The translations under genes were made by a program, and so were the position numbers. A DNA stretch of 64,000 nucleotides from Cruorifilaria tuberocauda (Eukaryota > Nematoda > Chromadorea > Rhabditida > Onchocercidae): assembly GCA_013365365.1 (NCBI GenBank), contig JABVXU010000033.1, forward strand, positions 62,001 to 126,000, written 5' to 3'. This document shows, in pieces, positions 11,903 through 26,600 of the stretch (positions within the stretch are counted from its first letter, which is position 1; each line of letters begins with the position of its first letter). The notes under the pieces were generated by a model, which saw only the letters and a program-made list of their open reading frames with translations, searched no databases and was not told where the DNA came from.

Positions 11903-14900
11903 ATGTACAGCTTCACGGGTCAAAGTCAATATGGGCGAGTTCTTCGTTCTTTTCTCTTTTTTGTAGCATTAGTAGGACGGAAAGAAAGACGCCATTCAAG
12001 TGGTAAGCATAAAAATGACCTCACATTTGATCGACTTGCATCTAATCGCCGGAGGTATCGGGAATTGTAATAACCTTCCGCTTAATGATTTTCGAAATAA
12101 TGGCGTTTAAATTATTTCGTCATACAATTAGCGAATTAATAAAAAATAAGGTGGAAATGAATTGGTATTGCATGAATGGTATGAAATATGCTTGATTTCT
12201 GAACTGCTCAAATTAGGATATATTCGATGTGTCAAATGGATAAAGTTATTTTAATAATCTTATTAAAACTTTGGAAGATTTCGTTGTTCCGAACATTAAG
12301 TGATAGATATGCTAATATTGTTATAGAGGTTAATTAATACTGTTCATAAACAGTACTTGAGTTATAAATGAGGAATCTAGTTTGCTTTTGGGAAACAAGC
12401 CTGAGAAATGTGAAATCGAAATCGAAGGGAGTAAAGGCTTTGAAGATGGGATGAAGGATGTCTTCAGTGTTTTTCTTCCATTACCATTCAGTTTCCTGAT
12501 TTCTCTTTACATAGCTGACTGGTGCAATTTTTAGAAATTATAATTCAACTTATGCAACTTCACCAGCTGCTGCTGCAGTTTATAATGCAACGGTGCAGTC
12601 GCAGCCAACGCCACATACTCCTACACTTGGTGCTGCTGTAGGAGCTACAAATCCGACTAGTGTTTATGCCAGGTGAAGAACCGTTCGAAAGTTCCATTGC
12701 TCAAAAATAAGCTATCTTAGGCAGTTTAAGGATGATCAGAATGCCTCGACTCAGAGTTAAATTTTACCGATCATTATTAAAGAGACAAGAAGATTCCCAT
12801 CGTCGTCGTGTTATATGTCACAAATGACCGAATCTGGAATTAAATTTACAATTAATAGAATCTGTTTTATAGTTTTTCAAGTGCAGCTGCTCCTACTGCA
12901 TCGCCCTACGCTGCGTATGCAAACCCTACGGCTGCGGCGGCATATGCGCAGTATGGACAAACTGCAGCGGCTGTAGCGTCTCTGCAGCAGCAACAGCAGC
13001 AACAAGTGCAGCAGGTTGTAAGGATTCTTTTTTTTGTGACTTTTGAAAAAAGATTTTTTGGCAACATACGTGCCCCTCGTGATTAAGCGCTATGGAAGCT
13101 GTAATTGGAAAACTGATTTTTGTTAGCCAGATTATTTAGGTATTCTGATTGGTATCATACATCAATCAGGCTTGTTTTGTTCATTGTATTTAGTCAGTTT
13201 ATAATTATTTCTTGCTTCTCTCATAAACTGATATTGAGAAATTTTGCAGAACTACAGTAATTTGCAGTTGCAAGCTGCAGCAGCAACTGGTGTTGTAAAT
13301 GCATCTGCAGCAGCATATCCAGGGCATACTGCAACGCGACTCACGGATTCATATAGTACTGTCGGTTCAATGCCTTCAACGGGCGGCACTTACACTTCTT
13401 TATCAGGCTTGTTTCTTTTTGTCTATTTTTTTAGAACAGTTTTCATCATCCTGGATTCTTCCAGGGTTTTTTGTAGAATTTGATCTTATAAATCGTCGTT
13501 TATTTTCCTACCTATATTTATCTCAGTGTATAAATTCAGACTTTATCGTTTTGCACTGAGCATTTTGTTACGCTTATTTATTTACACCACAAATTAGTCT
13601 TTTTAAGCTATTAAATTTTATGGTGTGCTTCTTTCGCTTGTTTTACTAATTTTGTTATCCTTGGGTAGTCAATTACTTCGTTTTGAATCAGATTTAGTTG
13701 TCACTGTTGAATTTTTAGAAACAACGAAAGAAGCATATATCACTTAAAAAATGCCTTTTTTAAGAGTATACGAATACATTACGCACAGCTGCGGCGGCAG
13801 CTGTTGCTGCTTCGGCTGCGGCAAACTCGACAAGTAACAATTCATATGTAGGCGTTACTCGAATCGGTACAACAGTAACTAGTCAACCAGCTAATACATC
13901 GTCAACAACCGGAACTAGCAGTTCAAGTATTTTTCAGAAATTTTCAAGTACGGAAGTGAATTGAATGCTTAAATTTTTGTATACAAGTTTTTGTATCTGA
14001 ATCAAAGTTTGGATTGCTACTCTTTATATTAATTATTCATTTTTTTCTCAAAATCCAAAAAAAATTTTTAGATTTTAATGAATCATCAAAAATCTCGAAA
14101 ACCCTTTCTTTGCAGCATCAAATTACAACAGTTACGATGCAGCAGTATATGCGGCTGCGAGCAGTTATCTACAGTCTAAAGCAGCAGGTGCAGCGAATGT
14201 ATGGATGGGAGCAGCGAAGAAATCGGGCACCACTGGTTATGACGGTGGTTCAAGTTCGTTTTCCGGCATCACATCTTCAAATATCGCAATCACTGGCGGT
14301 GGTGGTACTGGCGGTATCTCAGGACGAGGTGGATACACTGGAAATAGAGGTGGGGTAGTATGAAGAAGAAGTTATTGAAATGAAAATCAATGGAAAAATT
14401 GTTTAATGCAAAGGAAATTTTTTTGAAAAAATCTAATTTTATAAGCCTTTTTCTGGCAGGTCGAATATTTCTTTCGACTAATTTTTTTTGCAATCTTCTT
14501 TACATCCTTGTTCAGTTTACTGTATCTTCAAGTAAATTCCATTTTCGATAATTTTTAGAATTTATTTTAAAATACAAACTTATAAAAACATTACAGAATT
14601 CATGAATTACAGAATTTGATATATTTCTCGTTTCAGTTTTTTTCTTGGATATAAGATTTCGGAAATAGTAATTTCTAATTGCTGATTGAAATGATAATCT
14701 TAACAAGTTTAAGATTTGTTGCTTTCATAGCGGATTTCGAGTAAACAATGAAGAAAGCTTCATACACATTTTTGAAGCCAAAATATTCATTTTTAGGTCG
14801 TGGAACTTTCTCAAATAAGCGTTTTGGACAAGGAAGATCTACTGATATGCAACAATTCTATTGTGAAGTATGTAAAATAAGCTGTGCTGGTGCGCAGGTA

Positions 14901-17900
14901 AGAAAGTAACTAGTATAATTTGATCTATTCATCAAATTTGTTTTCATGAGGGGATTGAAAAGCATTTACAATTTTTTAAAAATAATCAACGTGTCGAACA
15001 AAGAAACAAAGAACAAACAAACTGTTTGTGGCTATCTCTTTTCTGATGGCCTGGGATGAACGATTTGATGAAAACTGTTAATTTAGACTTACAAAGAACA
15101 TATGGATGGACAAAAACATAAGAAGAAGGAAGCAATGCAAAAAGGTGAAGGACAAACGCTATCTAAATCACGTGTTTCATTTCGTTGTGAGACGTGTAAC
15201 GTCACTTGCACTGGTAAAGATACTTACGAGTCTCATGTACGCGGAAGTAAGCATCAGAAAGTGAGTTATTGTTTTAAAACTTTTTAATATTTATGAAAAT
15301 TCCTTGTGCATAACTAGGTTTACTTTCCATTAGCTTGTGGTGTAATAATGTTATTTGAACGCATATTACTTATTAGACTGCGAATTTGATGAAAAAGTTG
15401 GGAAAACCAGTCGCCGAAACGCCAACAGTATTAGCTCCTGGTGAAAAGTCGAACAAACCAGGGGTGCCGGTCGGTGGTACCCCAATTTCGACAGTTGGTG
15501 GCCCTGCTGTCCCGACGAAACGCGTAAATTTCATTTCATTTCTTTTTGCTTTTAGCATAAATTAGGAGAGATAGATTAGTTTTGGTACGAAAAACATTGC
15601 TTAGTAGTTAGCTTGAATTGCAGAGGTGCTAGCTAATAGGATATTGAACTAAAGGCTAAATTTTGTCTCATTAATGGATAGTTTATAGGTTATCGGTGTA
15701 CCGACTGTTAAATTTGTCGGTGGTGAGAAATTGCAAAGTGCAGCTCAAGAACTGGCGCGAAAGGCTGCAAATGCCGCTGAAGCAGCGATTGAAGCATCGG
15801 GCCAAAAAAGTGCAGCTGTTGAGGTCGACTAATAACTAATCACTTAAAGCTAATCTGAAGTTGTGGAATATTATTTGAAGTAATTTAGCGTAGATTTTTT
15901 GCCAGACATTGAATTTTACAATGACTGTTTTCGTCGTTCAGGCAGCTCTGGCTGCTGAAAAAGAGGTGCAGCCGGTTGGAGAAGATTATGTTGAGGAAGA
16001 AAGGAATGCTTCTGGCAAACTGATCCAGTATAGTTGCAAGTTGTGTGATTGCAAATTCAGTGATCCAAATGCCAAAAATATCCACATCAAAGGACGCAAA
16101 CATCGATTGCAATATAAGGTTTTGTTTTAAACATTCATAACTCGTGATTTTATATTAATATGTGCTTAAATATGTTGGAATGATTGTTTTTACCTATGAA
16201 TAGCGCAAAATATTGGTTAGTTTTTATTGAAATGCATGAATTTCAGATGAAGGTCAATCCAAATTTGGTGGTTGAGGTGAAACCGAATCAAGTTCCACGT
16301 GAGATGCGTAATGAAATAGCACGCAAGTTACGAGCTCAACGGATGCATGTTATGCCGTACGCTTTATATTATCTTGCGGTTTTCAGAATTCCATGAAAAA
16401 CTTTCATAGCATCACGACTGGTTATTTGGTTATTTGGTATAGTTGGAAAGTGCTTACGTAATGGAATATGGTGCAGTTTGTTTGTGCTTGTAGAATTTAT
16501 CGCCATTTTCCTGACCAATTTAGCTTAGGCCTCGTCCGCTCGGTGCTCCACAGCCGTTGCTAATGCCACTTCCAACACGTCCGTGGTGCGGAGTTATGGA
16601 TCCTGGAAGACGCGTAGAAACAGTAGAAGATCGGCATGTTATGGCTAAACATCGTTCGGTTTGTTTTTATCATTTACTTTTTTTTGTAATTCGTTTATTT
16701 ACGATACTAGGTAAAATTATTTTCGTACAGTTTCATACGATATTCATGCAGTTATGAAAGTGCGTATCCTTAGCGCCATGGAACAGAAAATGCGACCATA
16801 CAAATATTATTTGAAATGTGATACCACAGTTTATTCTTTTGGAGTTATTGCTGATAAGATTGTTCATTTATCGCAAACTGTATCGGATGGAATGTTTTGT
16901 TGAAATTTACGGAGGATTTTTCATGTGGGCACTTCTTGAACGTTTGAAATTTGGATTTTGACCAGAAGATTTATTACTTTTTTCTACAGATCTATCCAGA
17001 AGAATCGCAATTAATGGCTATTGAAAAACTTGTTTCGGTTACTGAGAAGGCGCTAAAGGCTGTTTCTGATAGTTTAGCACAGGAGTACGTTTTTCAATAT
17101 TCACTTTTTTTCGTGATTTAATATTCTTTTACTGCAGAATCCTAAAAAACTGCTAATAAGTAAATTTATTCTGAGAATCAAATTTGTTTTGCAGAGAAAC
17201 GAAAAAGTTTGGTGATGAAATAAAAGACTTGCAAGAGGATGGAGTCGCATCACGTACTACTGAAGCACAGCCTGATCGTATTCTAAAAGGAGTTATGCGT
17301 GTTGGCCTTTTAGCTAAGGGCTTGTTACTGAAAACTGATAGAGAGGTATTTTGTATTATCAACTTTTTTTAGTAGGTTGTTGTGCAAAGGAGATCAGAGA
17401 AATATGAAGATATGGACAGCTTACTATTCAAATCACAGCTGCTATATTATTGTAAGATAAAGGATCGTTTTTTAAATCATTTAATATATATTTGAAAAGT
17501 ACAGAATTTACGCTTTCTGAATTTATTAATTTTCAAGGTTCAATTGGTTGTACTCTGCTCACAACCACCAACTCGTACGTTGCTATCAAAAGTAGTAAGA
17601 CTATTGCCACAGGTCATAGAGGTAGGAGTTACAAACATCTTATTTCAGTTTCAAGAGTTATGTTTTCTGATTTAGTTGTAGTGGAGGACATTTTTAAATT
17701 ACAATTTAACCTCATCAATCAGCTCTTTATACTTAATCATGTGTTGACTAAGTGTTTTCTGAACTTCTGGCGCAGTTGACTAGAATCATTGAATTCGAGT
17801 TTCTTATTCCTGGAATCAATCTGAACTTTTGATCATTTTCTAGAAAGGTGAAAATGAAGTGGTAACAGTGGTGGAAAAAGCCGACGAAAGCGCTTTACTG

Positions 17901-20900
17901 TTGAAACATTCCAGTTCGGATATAATTTGTCGTGTTGTTCTAACATGTGTCTTACTTCGTGAAGAACATGCAGCGGGAGGTTGTTTTTGAATATAAATTA
18001 AAGTGAATATATATATATATATATATAGTTTTATATCTATATCAATATATAATACCCTTTTAACATATGATTCTTCTCAAAAAAACTTGCTTAATATTTG
18101 AATTCACATTATTCACATTATACTATTTTGGTAGAACAAGTTTCTTCTTTTAAATCGTTTTGTCAAAATTTTGATCCAGTCTTCCAGGTCTAGAGTTAAA
18201 AAGGTGTTTGGAAGAATTTATTTGTCTCAGTTTTAAATCGTTTTTTGAATTTTAACTTATCCATTTTGATGTAATAAGTTCTAGCTGGTAATTTGTTATC
18301 ACAAATGCGATGCATCTATTTTTTGTTTATAAGGATTCACGTATAGATTAAAATTTAAGAAGGAAAAAATGAAGTTCAGCACTTCCCCCCTAACAACTTG
18401 AATAACATCCTCGAATTCTCTATTATTGTTGGTTTGACGCTGTATCCTTATTTCTGCTTGCCTCGTCAAGTTTATTTTATGAATTTTTATGGTTCTCAAT
18501 ATTTTTATAGTGGATTGGGGTTTCCAAACCTATAAAATTATTTGAGTGGAATATATAGAATTTTGACCAGTCTTTCAAATGAAATTCGAATTTTTTCAAA
18601 ACAGATTGAAGCAGTTGATTTTGAGAACCATCAATAGGAGGATGTGTGCTCGTTTTTGTAGCTAACGCATTCAACGAAAGGCAGAGTTACCATCATAATT
18701 CATTACTTTTCTGACCTAAGAGTAAAGCTGGGATAATTAAGTAAATTTCTGGTAACTCAGTTTGCAGAACGGGACTGTACAATTTAATAAAAAGAATATA
18801 TGTAACGGTCATTTCAAGTTCCAGAATTTTTGGAAAAGGTCGAACTTTGAGTAATTTTTATCGAAGGAGAAAGAAAACCGAAAAATTCTCGTCCCTTCTT
18901 TTAACTATGAATATCCTGCGTGGTTTTCCCTGGTAGATTGGGATCTCCACTCTAATATTTGAAAACTTTGGGATATTCATCGTTTTCAATTTGCTTGAAT
19001 GCGTTTTTTCTTTTTCTATTATTGCTTTCATTTCTTTATCAGAAGGTGATGGAGCTACGGCAGCGGCAGGCGCGAAAGCTGCACCGCCAAAGGATCCTCT
19101 GCCGAAGGTCCCTTGCCTGGAAGCGTTGGCTGAACTGAGACACGCCAAATGGTTCCAGGTATGTGTTGTGATTTTTGAAATAGGGTTGGAAAATTATCTA
19201 TCAGATTCTCTGCAGCTCGAATAATTAACAGTTTTATATCCCACGATGATGCGAATGTCTAGCCAGTCCAAAGTAAGTTACTGTGCATTTGGATTGAAAG
19301 AATTTTGAGAAAACATTGTTTCCCCCTAAACTTTACTTTGTATCGAGCGAAGGAAAACAAAAAGGAGATGTGATCTATCTCAACTGTGATTGACACTAAT
19401 GTATATTGAATAATCTGAGAATTCGCATGTTAGTCATGGGATATTTTCCGACCCTTAAAATTGCTACACGCTTTTATTTCTTTTTTGTAAGGTCATTGTC
19501 ACCTGTTTCCGGCGAAAACATTTGACAAAGGCTCTAGTTCATGTATTCCCATTAATCTTTGTGCATACTTTGAATCATACATGTGCAGAATTCTATGCTA
19601 AATGGAACTGTAGGTATTTCCAATATACAAGAAAAAAGCGCATGTATGCATTATATGATATGTCGGCGAAAATAATTGTATGAAATATTTAAGTTAATTT
19701 GTACGATCCAATTAACGATCGGTGTCAGCTTAAGCAAGAAATTTAAAAATTGATTGAAATATAGGAAAATTTTCTCCCATTTAAATCATCTTTTAAACAC
19801 TTATAATTATTTATAATTATAATTATAATTATTTGTTGATCACTTATGTTTATTTGTCTATTTAGCATTATTTCAGGTTAGATGCTCAAACTTACAGTCT
19901 GCTGCAATAACATTACGCATTTTACGCGATGTTCGTCAACGTGTGCAAACGTGGCAGCCATTGAGAGCTTGGGTAAGTAAGCTGACCTTTTAACGATGAA
20001 AAAACCTTCGAAACTAAATTAATACAATTTACGATATCCATACACATATTCTAATAATTTTTTAGAAGTATTGCTTACTTTTTCCAATTGGTATTGTTGA
20101 ATGTTCAACATCATTTTTCTGTTTTACCTTGCTGATTTCGTTTCAGATGATAGAATTGCTAGTTGAGAAGGTTTTATCATCTCTTGGTGCGCCGTTATCT
20201 CCCGGTGATGCTGTCCGCCGTGTTTTTGAAGCTGTAGCATCTGGTATTTTATTCTCAAGTAAGCATAATTTTGATCCATTCGTTAGAATGAAAACCTTAA
20301 TTTCTTAAAAGTAGAATAAATGAAAATTTAATAGTTGCAAAGTCGTAACTGTTTAAATTGGCTGGTCAAAGATAGTAATAATTATTCACCAATGGTAGCA
20401 TTGAAGATGGGCTAAGTCCACATGAAAATAACAGTCATAAGAATCGTCTGCAATATTTTTTGGTTTTTATAAATTAATTTGGAAGGTGGACCTGGACTTA
20501 TTGATCCGTGTGAGAAGCAGTCAGTTGATGTGCTTTCGGAACTTACCGGACAACAGCGAGAAGATATCACATCCAGTTCACAACATGCATTACGCCTCAT
20601 CGCATTCAATCAGATGTATAAAGTGCTCGCAATTGATCGTTTACCTGACATTCGAAATACCTATGGTAATAGTAATAATGGCGCTAGCAACAGTGGCGGA
20701 AATATTTTGAATGATCGCAAACGTCCGCGTAATTCTAACGCAAGCCTCGATGATGGTGAGGTTGCCGGTTAGTTTGTACGTCGTTTTGTTCCTTATGCCA
20801 TCACAATCTCTTTTTTACATCATATCTTTTCTTTTTTTCGAGGTTATCAAATTGTATCTGTCTTTGCATGCAGCTTTCTTTTGGGCCTATAACATATTAT

Positions 20901-23635
20901 TCGTTGGCGGATTTACTTGGGTTTTTTACTGGAAAAAAATTCCATCTTTATTTTTTTCATCAGTTATACGATCTAAAGCTGTCATAGTAAGTTTTTAGTT
21001 TTTTCAAAATCCTCTCTCACAGAATATATTTTTGTATAGTAATGCTGTTTTTCTGCCAATATCATATTTTTAGAACATGAAAAGGCAAAATTAGTTTCAT
21101 ACCATAAATTCAGATCTGATACATATTAGATAAGAGTTTAATCACTTTTCTTTCACTGATTCAAAGCTGTATTGAAAATTTAGGATGAGATTAGTTAGTA
21201 ATAAGGAGAAAGAGATGATTTTGGAGAAATTCGTCTGTGGAACAATAATTAAATTATTTATTCGTAAAATTATCATTTTCGGTATATAATTTTTGAGAAC
21301 AAGCCTTCGAAATAACACAAGAAATATTCCAATCTAGTTGGAATTTCGAAACATTGGATTCCTTGTTAATGAAGCGTATTTGCAAGCAGCATGCTAAGAT
21401 TGATTCGAACTGCTTGAAACATCTTGATAAAAGGTTTGGTTCTGGATCGTGAATGATCGCTTTTGATAGAGCTCGTTCATGGTATATCAAGAAGTATGAT
21501 AAAACGGCAAACAAAACAGTGTAAGCTACATGGTATTGCTTCTTCGCCTTGATCTTTTTCGCAATTTCAAAAATTTCCGAAAAAGAGCTCCATTTTCATT
21601 TTTTTTTCCATCCATGAAACAATTCGTCATATATATGCTATTGTTTCTGTCAAGAAGGAAGCTTATCCTTCACTAAATCCGAATCCTGTTGCACAGCAGA
21701 TCATTTCCGTGCTGATTTTCTGTTTTTTTTTTTGACTTCTTGTTCTGTAATCTATCTTCTCAACGAATATTTTCTAATGCATTTCCTGCGAATTAATTTT
21801 TAATCTACTATTTTATATTAAGTTTTTTTTCAACTGCATTGAAACTGCACTAGAGAAAGCATATGTGTTATAAAAAATACGTATTTTTATTTTGTATCGG
21901 TTTGGGGCAAGCTGAGGATTTTTTCTGATAACTATATGCGTTTTCCGACAAAATTATTAACATTTCATGTCCAAAGTTCGAATTCATCACTGAAAAATAC
22001 AGAAAAAGTGGTTGAAATTTTTGGAAATTCTCGGCGTCAATATTTCTGTATTAATGGAAAAAGAATTTGTTGATGCTTTCTACAATTTTTTTTAGTTTTG
22101 GAAATTTAAATGGATTTTTTTTGGCAACTTTCAAATCTATTCAACAAATCCTATTCTTATACAGGGGAATGCAGTTGTTGCTACTTCTAATTCTGTAAAT
22201 AACATTATTCGGGAATCCTCATAACTTTTAAATAGCCTGATTCATTCTGCGATTTAATTTATGCAAAATTATCCTGGGAAACATTTGAGTTTTTTTGCTT
22301 TATGTTGCCATTGTGGTGCTAGTATTTATGTTAATAATTTTGTTTTTCGTTGTGCATTATATGGGACTTACTTTATTTCAGGCTTGTTCCACAAAATGTG
22401 ACACAAAAAGCACAACCTGTTTAATGAATTATTCTCTTTTGAAATTTAGTTGGAGTTTAAGAAATTCCATGTTTCCTGTTTTCGTTAACACTGGAGTGGG
22501 AAAGGTGGAAGGGAAATAAGTCCTCAAATTCTCCTTTATTTCAAAGTAATTTTTAGTAGTCGAGCAAAAAAGTTGCTTTTTGAGTACCGATTCATAGCGA
22601 ATTATTTTTAAATGTTACACAGGGGATTTGCGAAATGCATTACCTTCGATTGTTTTTGCGGCTTAGATGTCCAGATTTTGAAGTTAGCTTTTATATCTGT
22701 CGTACTTCCCTCTGCTTATAGAAAATCTAGTCCAGTTCCACAACAATTAATTGGCATTTTTGGAGTTTATGAATTTATCCGGTGACTTTTCTAGAAAGTT
22801 GTTGTTTTATTAAACTTTACAACCTTTCACCTGTAGTATTGTCTCCTGATTTAAGACTTTTTTTTTTTGTTAGTTTAGTAGGTGTTTAACGCTCATATGG
22901 ACGGCGAATATGATGTGACATGGACTTCGAAATATGACTAATGAGCTGTGATCTTTGTTTGGCTACTCGAACTTCATAATTGGACGTTTGAACTAGTATT
23001 TTATTATAGATTTGTTTCTCACAAAAGAGATTTTGTATGCTTTCTGCCTCACAATGTGCATCAAAAGATTGATGTATAATGTCTGCAAATGTGAACGAAT
23101 TAAATCTAATTTGTTTGTTTAGGATATGGACTTTTTCTCTCTGTTTATAGTTTGTTACCTATTCGTACGCAAAGCAGACCAGGCAATCAACCAAGTTTTA
23201 AATATTTTGAAGTTTTGGGAAAGTCTGTAGAAGTAACTAAAAAATCTCTGCAAACATGAATTCGAAAACAGTCCTGGACGGCTCTAAATCTTTTTTAATT
23301 AAAATGGAGAACTGGGCTGTATTCAAGCAGTATTCAAGCAGCTGTAATCAAAGAAAAATTTATAAATGGCATTCCAATTTTCGAGAAATTTTGCAAAAAA
23401 ATAACACGAAAAAGGAACATTTTAATTTCTGCACCCTTCGTCGTGCTTCGCGACCATGCTTTTTTAAAATGCTTCGTTGTAAAATATTTGGATTTCAAGA
23501 CTTGGGGGAGGAATCAGACTTCACGTTTGAGTGGAGCGGAAGCATGGATAATTTTGTACGGTTATTCCATCCATTTCAGATATGAAGAAAGACAAGAAGG
23601 ATGATGCGAAGGGTGAAGAAAAGGAAGTGGCTTGA
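11903..23635 (+). CDS. zfr: Zinc finger RNA-binding protein (ZFR type, DZF domain)
   Basis: RNA-binding protein of the ZFR/ILF2/ILF3 group, acting in RNA processing. Clear exons: 12535-12672, 12873-13017, 13250-about 13406, about 13787-13936, 14116-14349, 14797-14897, 15087-15260, 15377-15523, 15689-15823, 15942-16118, 16247-16348, 16524-16658, 16990-17084, 17195-17345, 17538-17621, 17844-17979, 19043-19158, 19877-19972, 20147-20258, 20486-20767 and a short last exon 23580-23635. A first exon at 11903-11934 ([11 protein letters not shown]) is likely but needs a GC donor. The N-terminus is rich in Ala, Gln, Tyr and Ser. Three U1-type C2H2 fingers follow: YCEVCKISC...[11 protein letters not shown]...H and [10 protein letters not shown]...H. 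The DZF (nucleotidyltransferase-like) domain runs from about [19 protein letters not shown] through [38 protein letters not shown] to GLIDPCEK and [19 protein letters not shown]. The C-terminus is basic (KRPRNSN, then MKKDKKDD). Identity is clear; some early exon edges are tentative. Confidence 0.92.
20768..23579 (+). other. Long last intron of the ZFR gene
   Basis: About 2.8 kb, T-rich on the plus strand, separating the main coding part from a last coding exon of 56 bases. Frames inside it (20711-20998, 22295-22519, 23256-23585, and 21254-21514 minus) have the F/L/I-rich look of translated intron and no domain. Unspliced reading meets TAG two codons after the donor, so retention would give a slightly shorter protein. 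Confidence 0.6.
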
Positions 23636-26600
23636 ATGCTATTGTTCCTCAATTATGATAAGCTATGATAAAATGATATGAAAATATGTATTCATATATA
23701 TTCTCAATTATAGACGATGATATAATGATAGCGGCGATCGTAATGCGGATTTCCTTGGCTGTAATAATCAAACTCTTTCTGATGACGAAAAATATTAAAA
23801 AAATTTTTTTGCAATTTTTTGGATTTCTTTTCTAATAATTCTTTTAAAAACTTTTATCTCAACTTATTTTCAGTCGTATTGTTTATTTTTGACAAACTTT
23901 TCAGTGTATTGCTGCTATAATTTTTCATTCTTCGAAATCATTGTATTGTGTCGGAGTGAATTGTTCGTCTCAAAGTCTTTAGCAGATGATGTAATTCTGA
24001 TTTTGCTGAATCTTATCTATCCTGTTTTCGGATCTTTAGGATTATGCCGTTATGTCTTAATCCTATTCTGGAACGATTGAAGATTTTGAGCCTTTTAGTA
24101 TTCAGTTTTTTAAATTCAATTTTGTACGGAGTAATTTGTGTTTCGGTCAAAATTTCATTGCGGTTTTTTCATTTTTTTTATTTATTTAGTATTTGTCGTT
24201 TGAAGCTTATTCAGATCGCTTAATATGTTTTTGTCATGTTTGTTGTTTAGAAATGAAAGCGATTCTTTTTTCGATTTACTGCTACAGATTATCATCATAT
24301 TTTGGACTGTCTCTGGATTTTTTATAGTGTAAATCAGGGAAGTCCTGATTTCTTGATGTGCAGCAATCTCCTTATTGACGAGCATTTCGCAAAGACTTTT
24401 TTGTTAAAGAACTATTTATATTCATGTATTTGATAATATTATTATTTGAAGTGGAGGTGGTATACGCATCTATCGTTTATATTCCTAAATGAAATTTTTT
24501 TAATGAAATTTTTTTGCTTTTCATGATATTGCTTGATTTCTTTCCTTTCTCTTAGTCTAAAATGATGTAATTTTTGAAATAAATTCCTTGTTGGCCGATG
24601 TTTTACTAAAGAAAGCAAGACTAATTTTACAAGTTCAAAGAGCAGTTGGGGACCGCTACAGATTTCGATATATTTACCTTTCTTGGTTGGTAAATCATGA
24701 GAATTATAGTATTCCTCGTTTTGATATTTTAATTATATTCTTGGGTAAAGATATGTTAAAATTTTCTACGTGTAATTTCTTACTACTGTGCTCATTTTCG
24801 ACATATATTTGTTGCAAAAGTTAAGCCATTCGTATAATCTAGTTCTAGAAAAAAGTTCCTGCCGTAATAGTGAGCATAGCAGGGTGGAACAAAAGGAATC
24901 GAAATCCAATTTAAGCATTTACTTCTTTGGTAAAAATGAGTATTTTATTTAGAAAAGTAGTTCTGTTAAACGTTGACAATTGATAATAAATTACGAAACT
25001 TTGTGATGTAATGTGAGCTTGATTGTGAAGTCCAAAAAGTACAGTTGTGGCTGTTAATTGTAGGGAATCATTATTACAATCGGATGATAAGTGTTTCCAG
25101 TTTATGAATGAATGCATGAACAACTGAAATAAAGATTCAGGTTTTCAATTTACGAAGTTTGCTGCCAAATGTGAAAACAGACAAAAATATGCTGCTAACG
25201 AAAGAGATAACATATATTGTTGCAAAATAAGTCTTTGGAACTTTCTGTTATAAGCAAACAGGAAGAAGAAAATGCCCAAAATTGGGCAGTGCTACCTCAT
25301 TGATTCGGAATATCAAAATACTAAATGTCAAAAGTTTATAACGCCGGCATATTCGAACATTTACTGATATTCAGTCATCGATTAAGTGTTAAAAGTTTGC
25401 TTTGCCCAATTGCTACTGCGATAGATCTACAAATGCTTTGGTATCACGCTCGAGCATAGACGTAGACTTTCGTGACAATTTTATTTCCATTGTTTCCGTT
25501 AAACGATGAAATAAAATTAACCGTTATATAGGTACGTCTATACTCTTCCAGTGTGCAATGTAAGAAGATTTAATAATTGCTTTTTGAAATCGAAGTTTTA
25601 GGACTTTAAAAAAGAGATCAAACTCAAATTTACTTTCCTAAAAGGTGTAATTCTTTCTTCTTAAAAAGAAAAATAGTTCATATTAGCTATCATTAAAGTG
25701 TTTATTTAGCGACAGAACGGATGTCAATATCAAAATCTTACATTTCCATCGTTTGAGAGAGCAGCTGCCAAAAGCATTTATACATTTATTAAAATCTTTG
25801 GAAGTTTTAATATTTCGGAAAAAAAATTTTAAAACTTCGAATTTTGAAATCTTACTAAAATGTCATTTAAACTTGTGTGGTACGAGGAATTGTATTTAAT
25901 ATACTGTTGTAACATGCTGCCGCTTTTAATCAGTGATGAAGTTACCTCGTAATGAAGTAAAAGCAAACATTTTATGTCCATTGAAAACGCATTGTAAACG
26001 TGAAGGAAGACGTAACTCATTCAGTAGCAACACGTAATGTTTACAAAATAAATGCAATGTAATGATAGAAAGGGGTAAAATATTTCAAATTTTCATATAG
26101 AAAAAAAGTGGCAACAAGCTAAGAATCGACAATCATAGCGATTTTATATATTTCATATCATTTGATGATCAGGTCAAAAACGTAAGCTTCTTTATACGCG
26201 ACCACGTAGAGAATAGCATTCATGGAACAAGAGAAGTGATCTAAAACCCACAATCTTTTGCGTAAGTTATTCCAAATTATGTGGTTTTGAGATTAACAAA
26301 ATGAAAATACATGTAATCATCGGCTAAAGTTTGAAATGATGTAAATTGGCCTCTTTCAAATTCATTGCTTATCACATTTATCGAAGCATTTAGAAAATCA
26401 ATAATAGAACATAATGAATGGTACATTCTCGTTTCTACTCTGCTCAGAGATTTCTGAGAGATCTTCAGAAATTAAAACCAGGTAGCCAGTAATCCACTTC
26501 TCTCAAAACTTCGTGTTTTAGAAATTTACATGAGAAATCGGAAATCCGGAGAAAGTATTGTGATCAAGGCGCATCCAAAGCGAGCGAGATGTGAACAGTA

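Noticed and set aside
14014..14358. 114-codon frame inside the ZFR gene
   Set aside because: A shadow frame; the ZFR frame of the exon 14116-14349 ([21 protein letters not shown]) is the family-like one.
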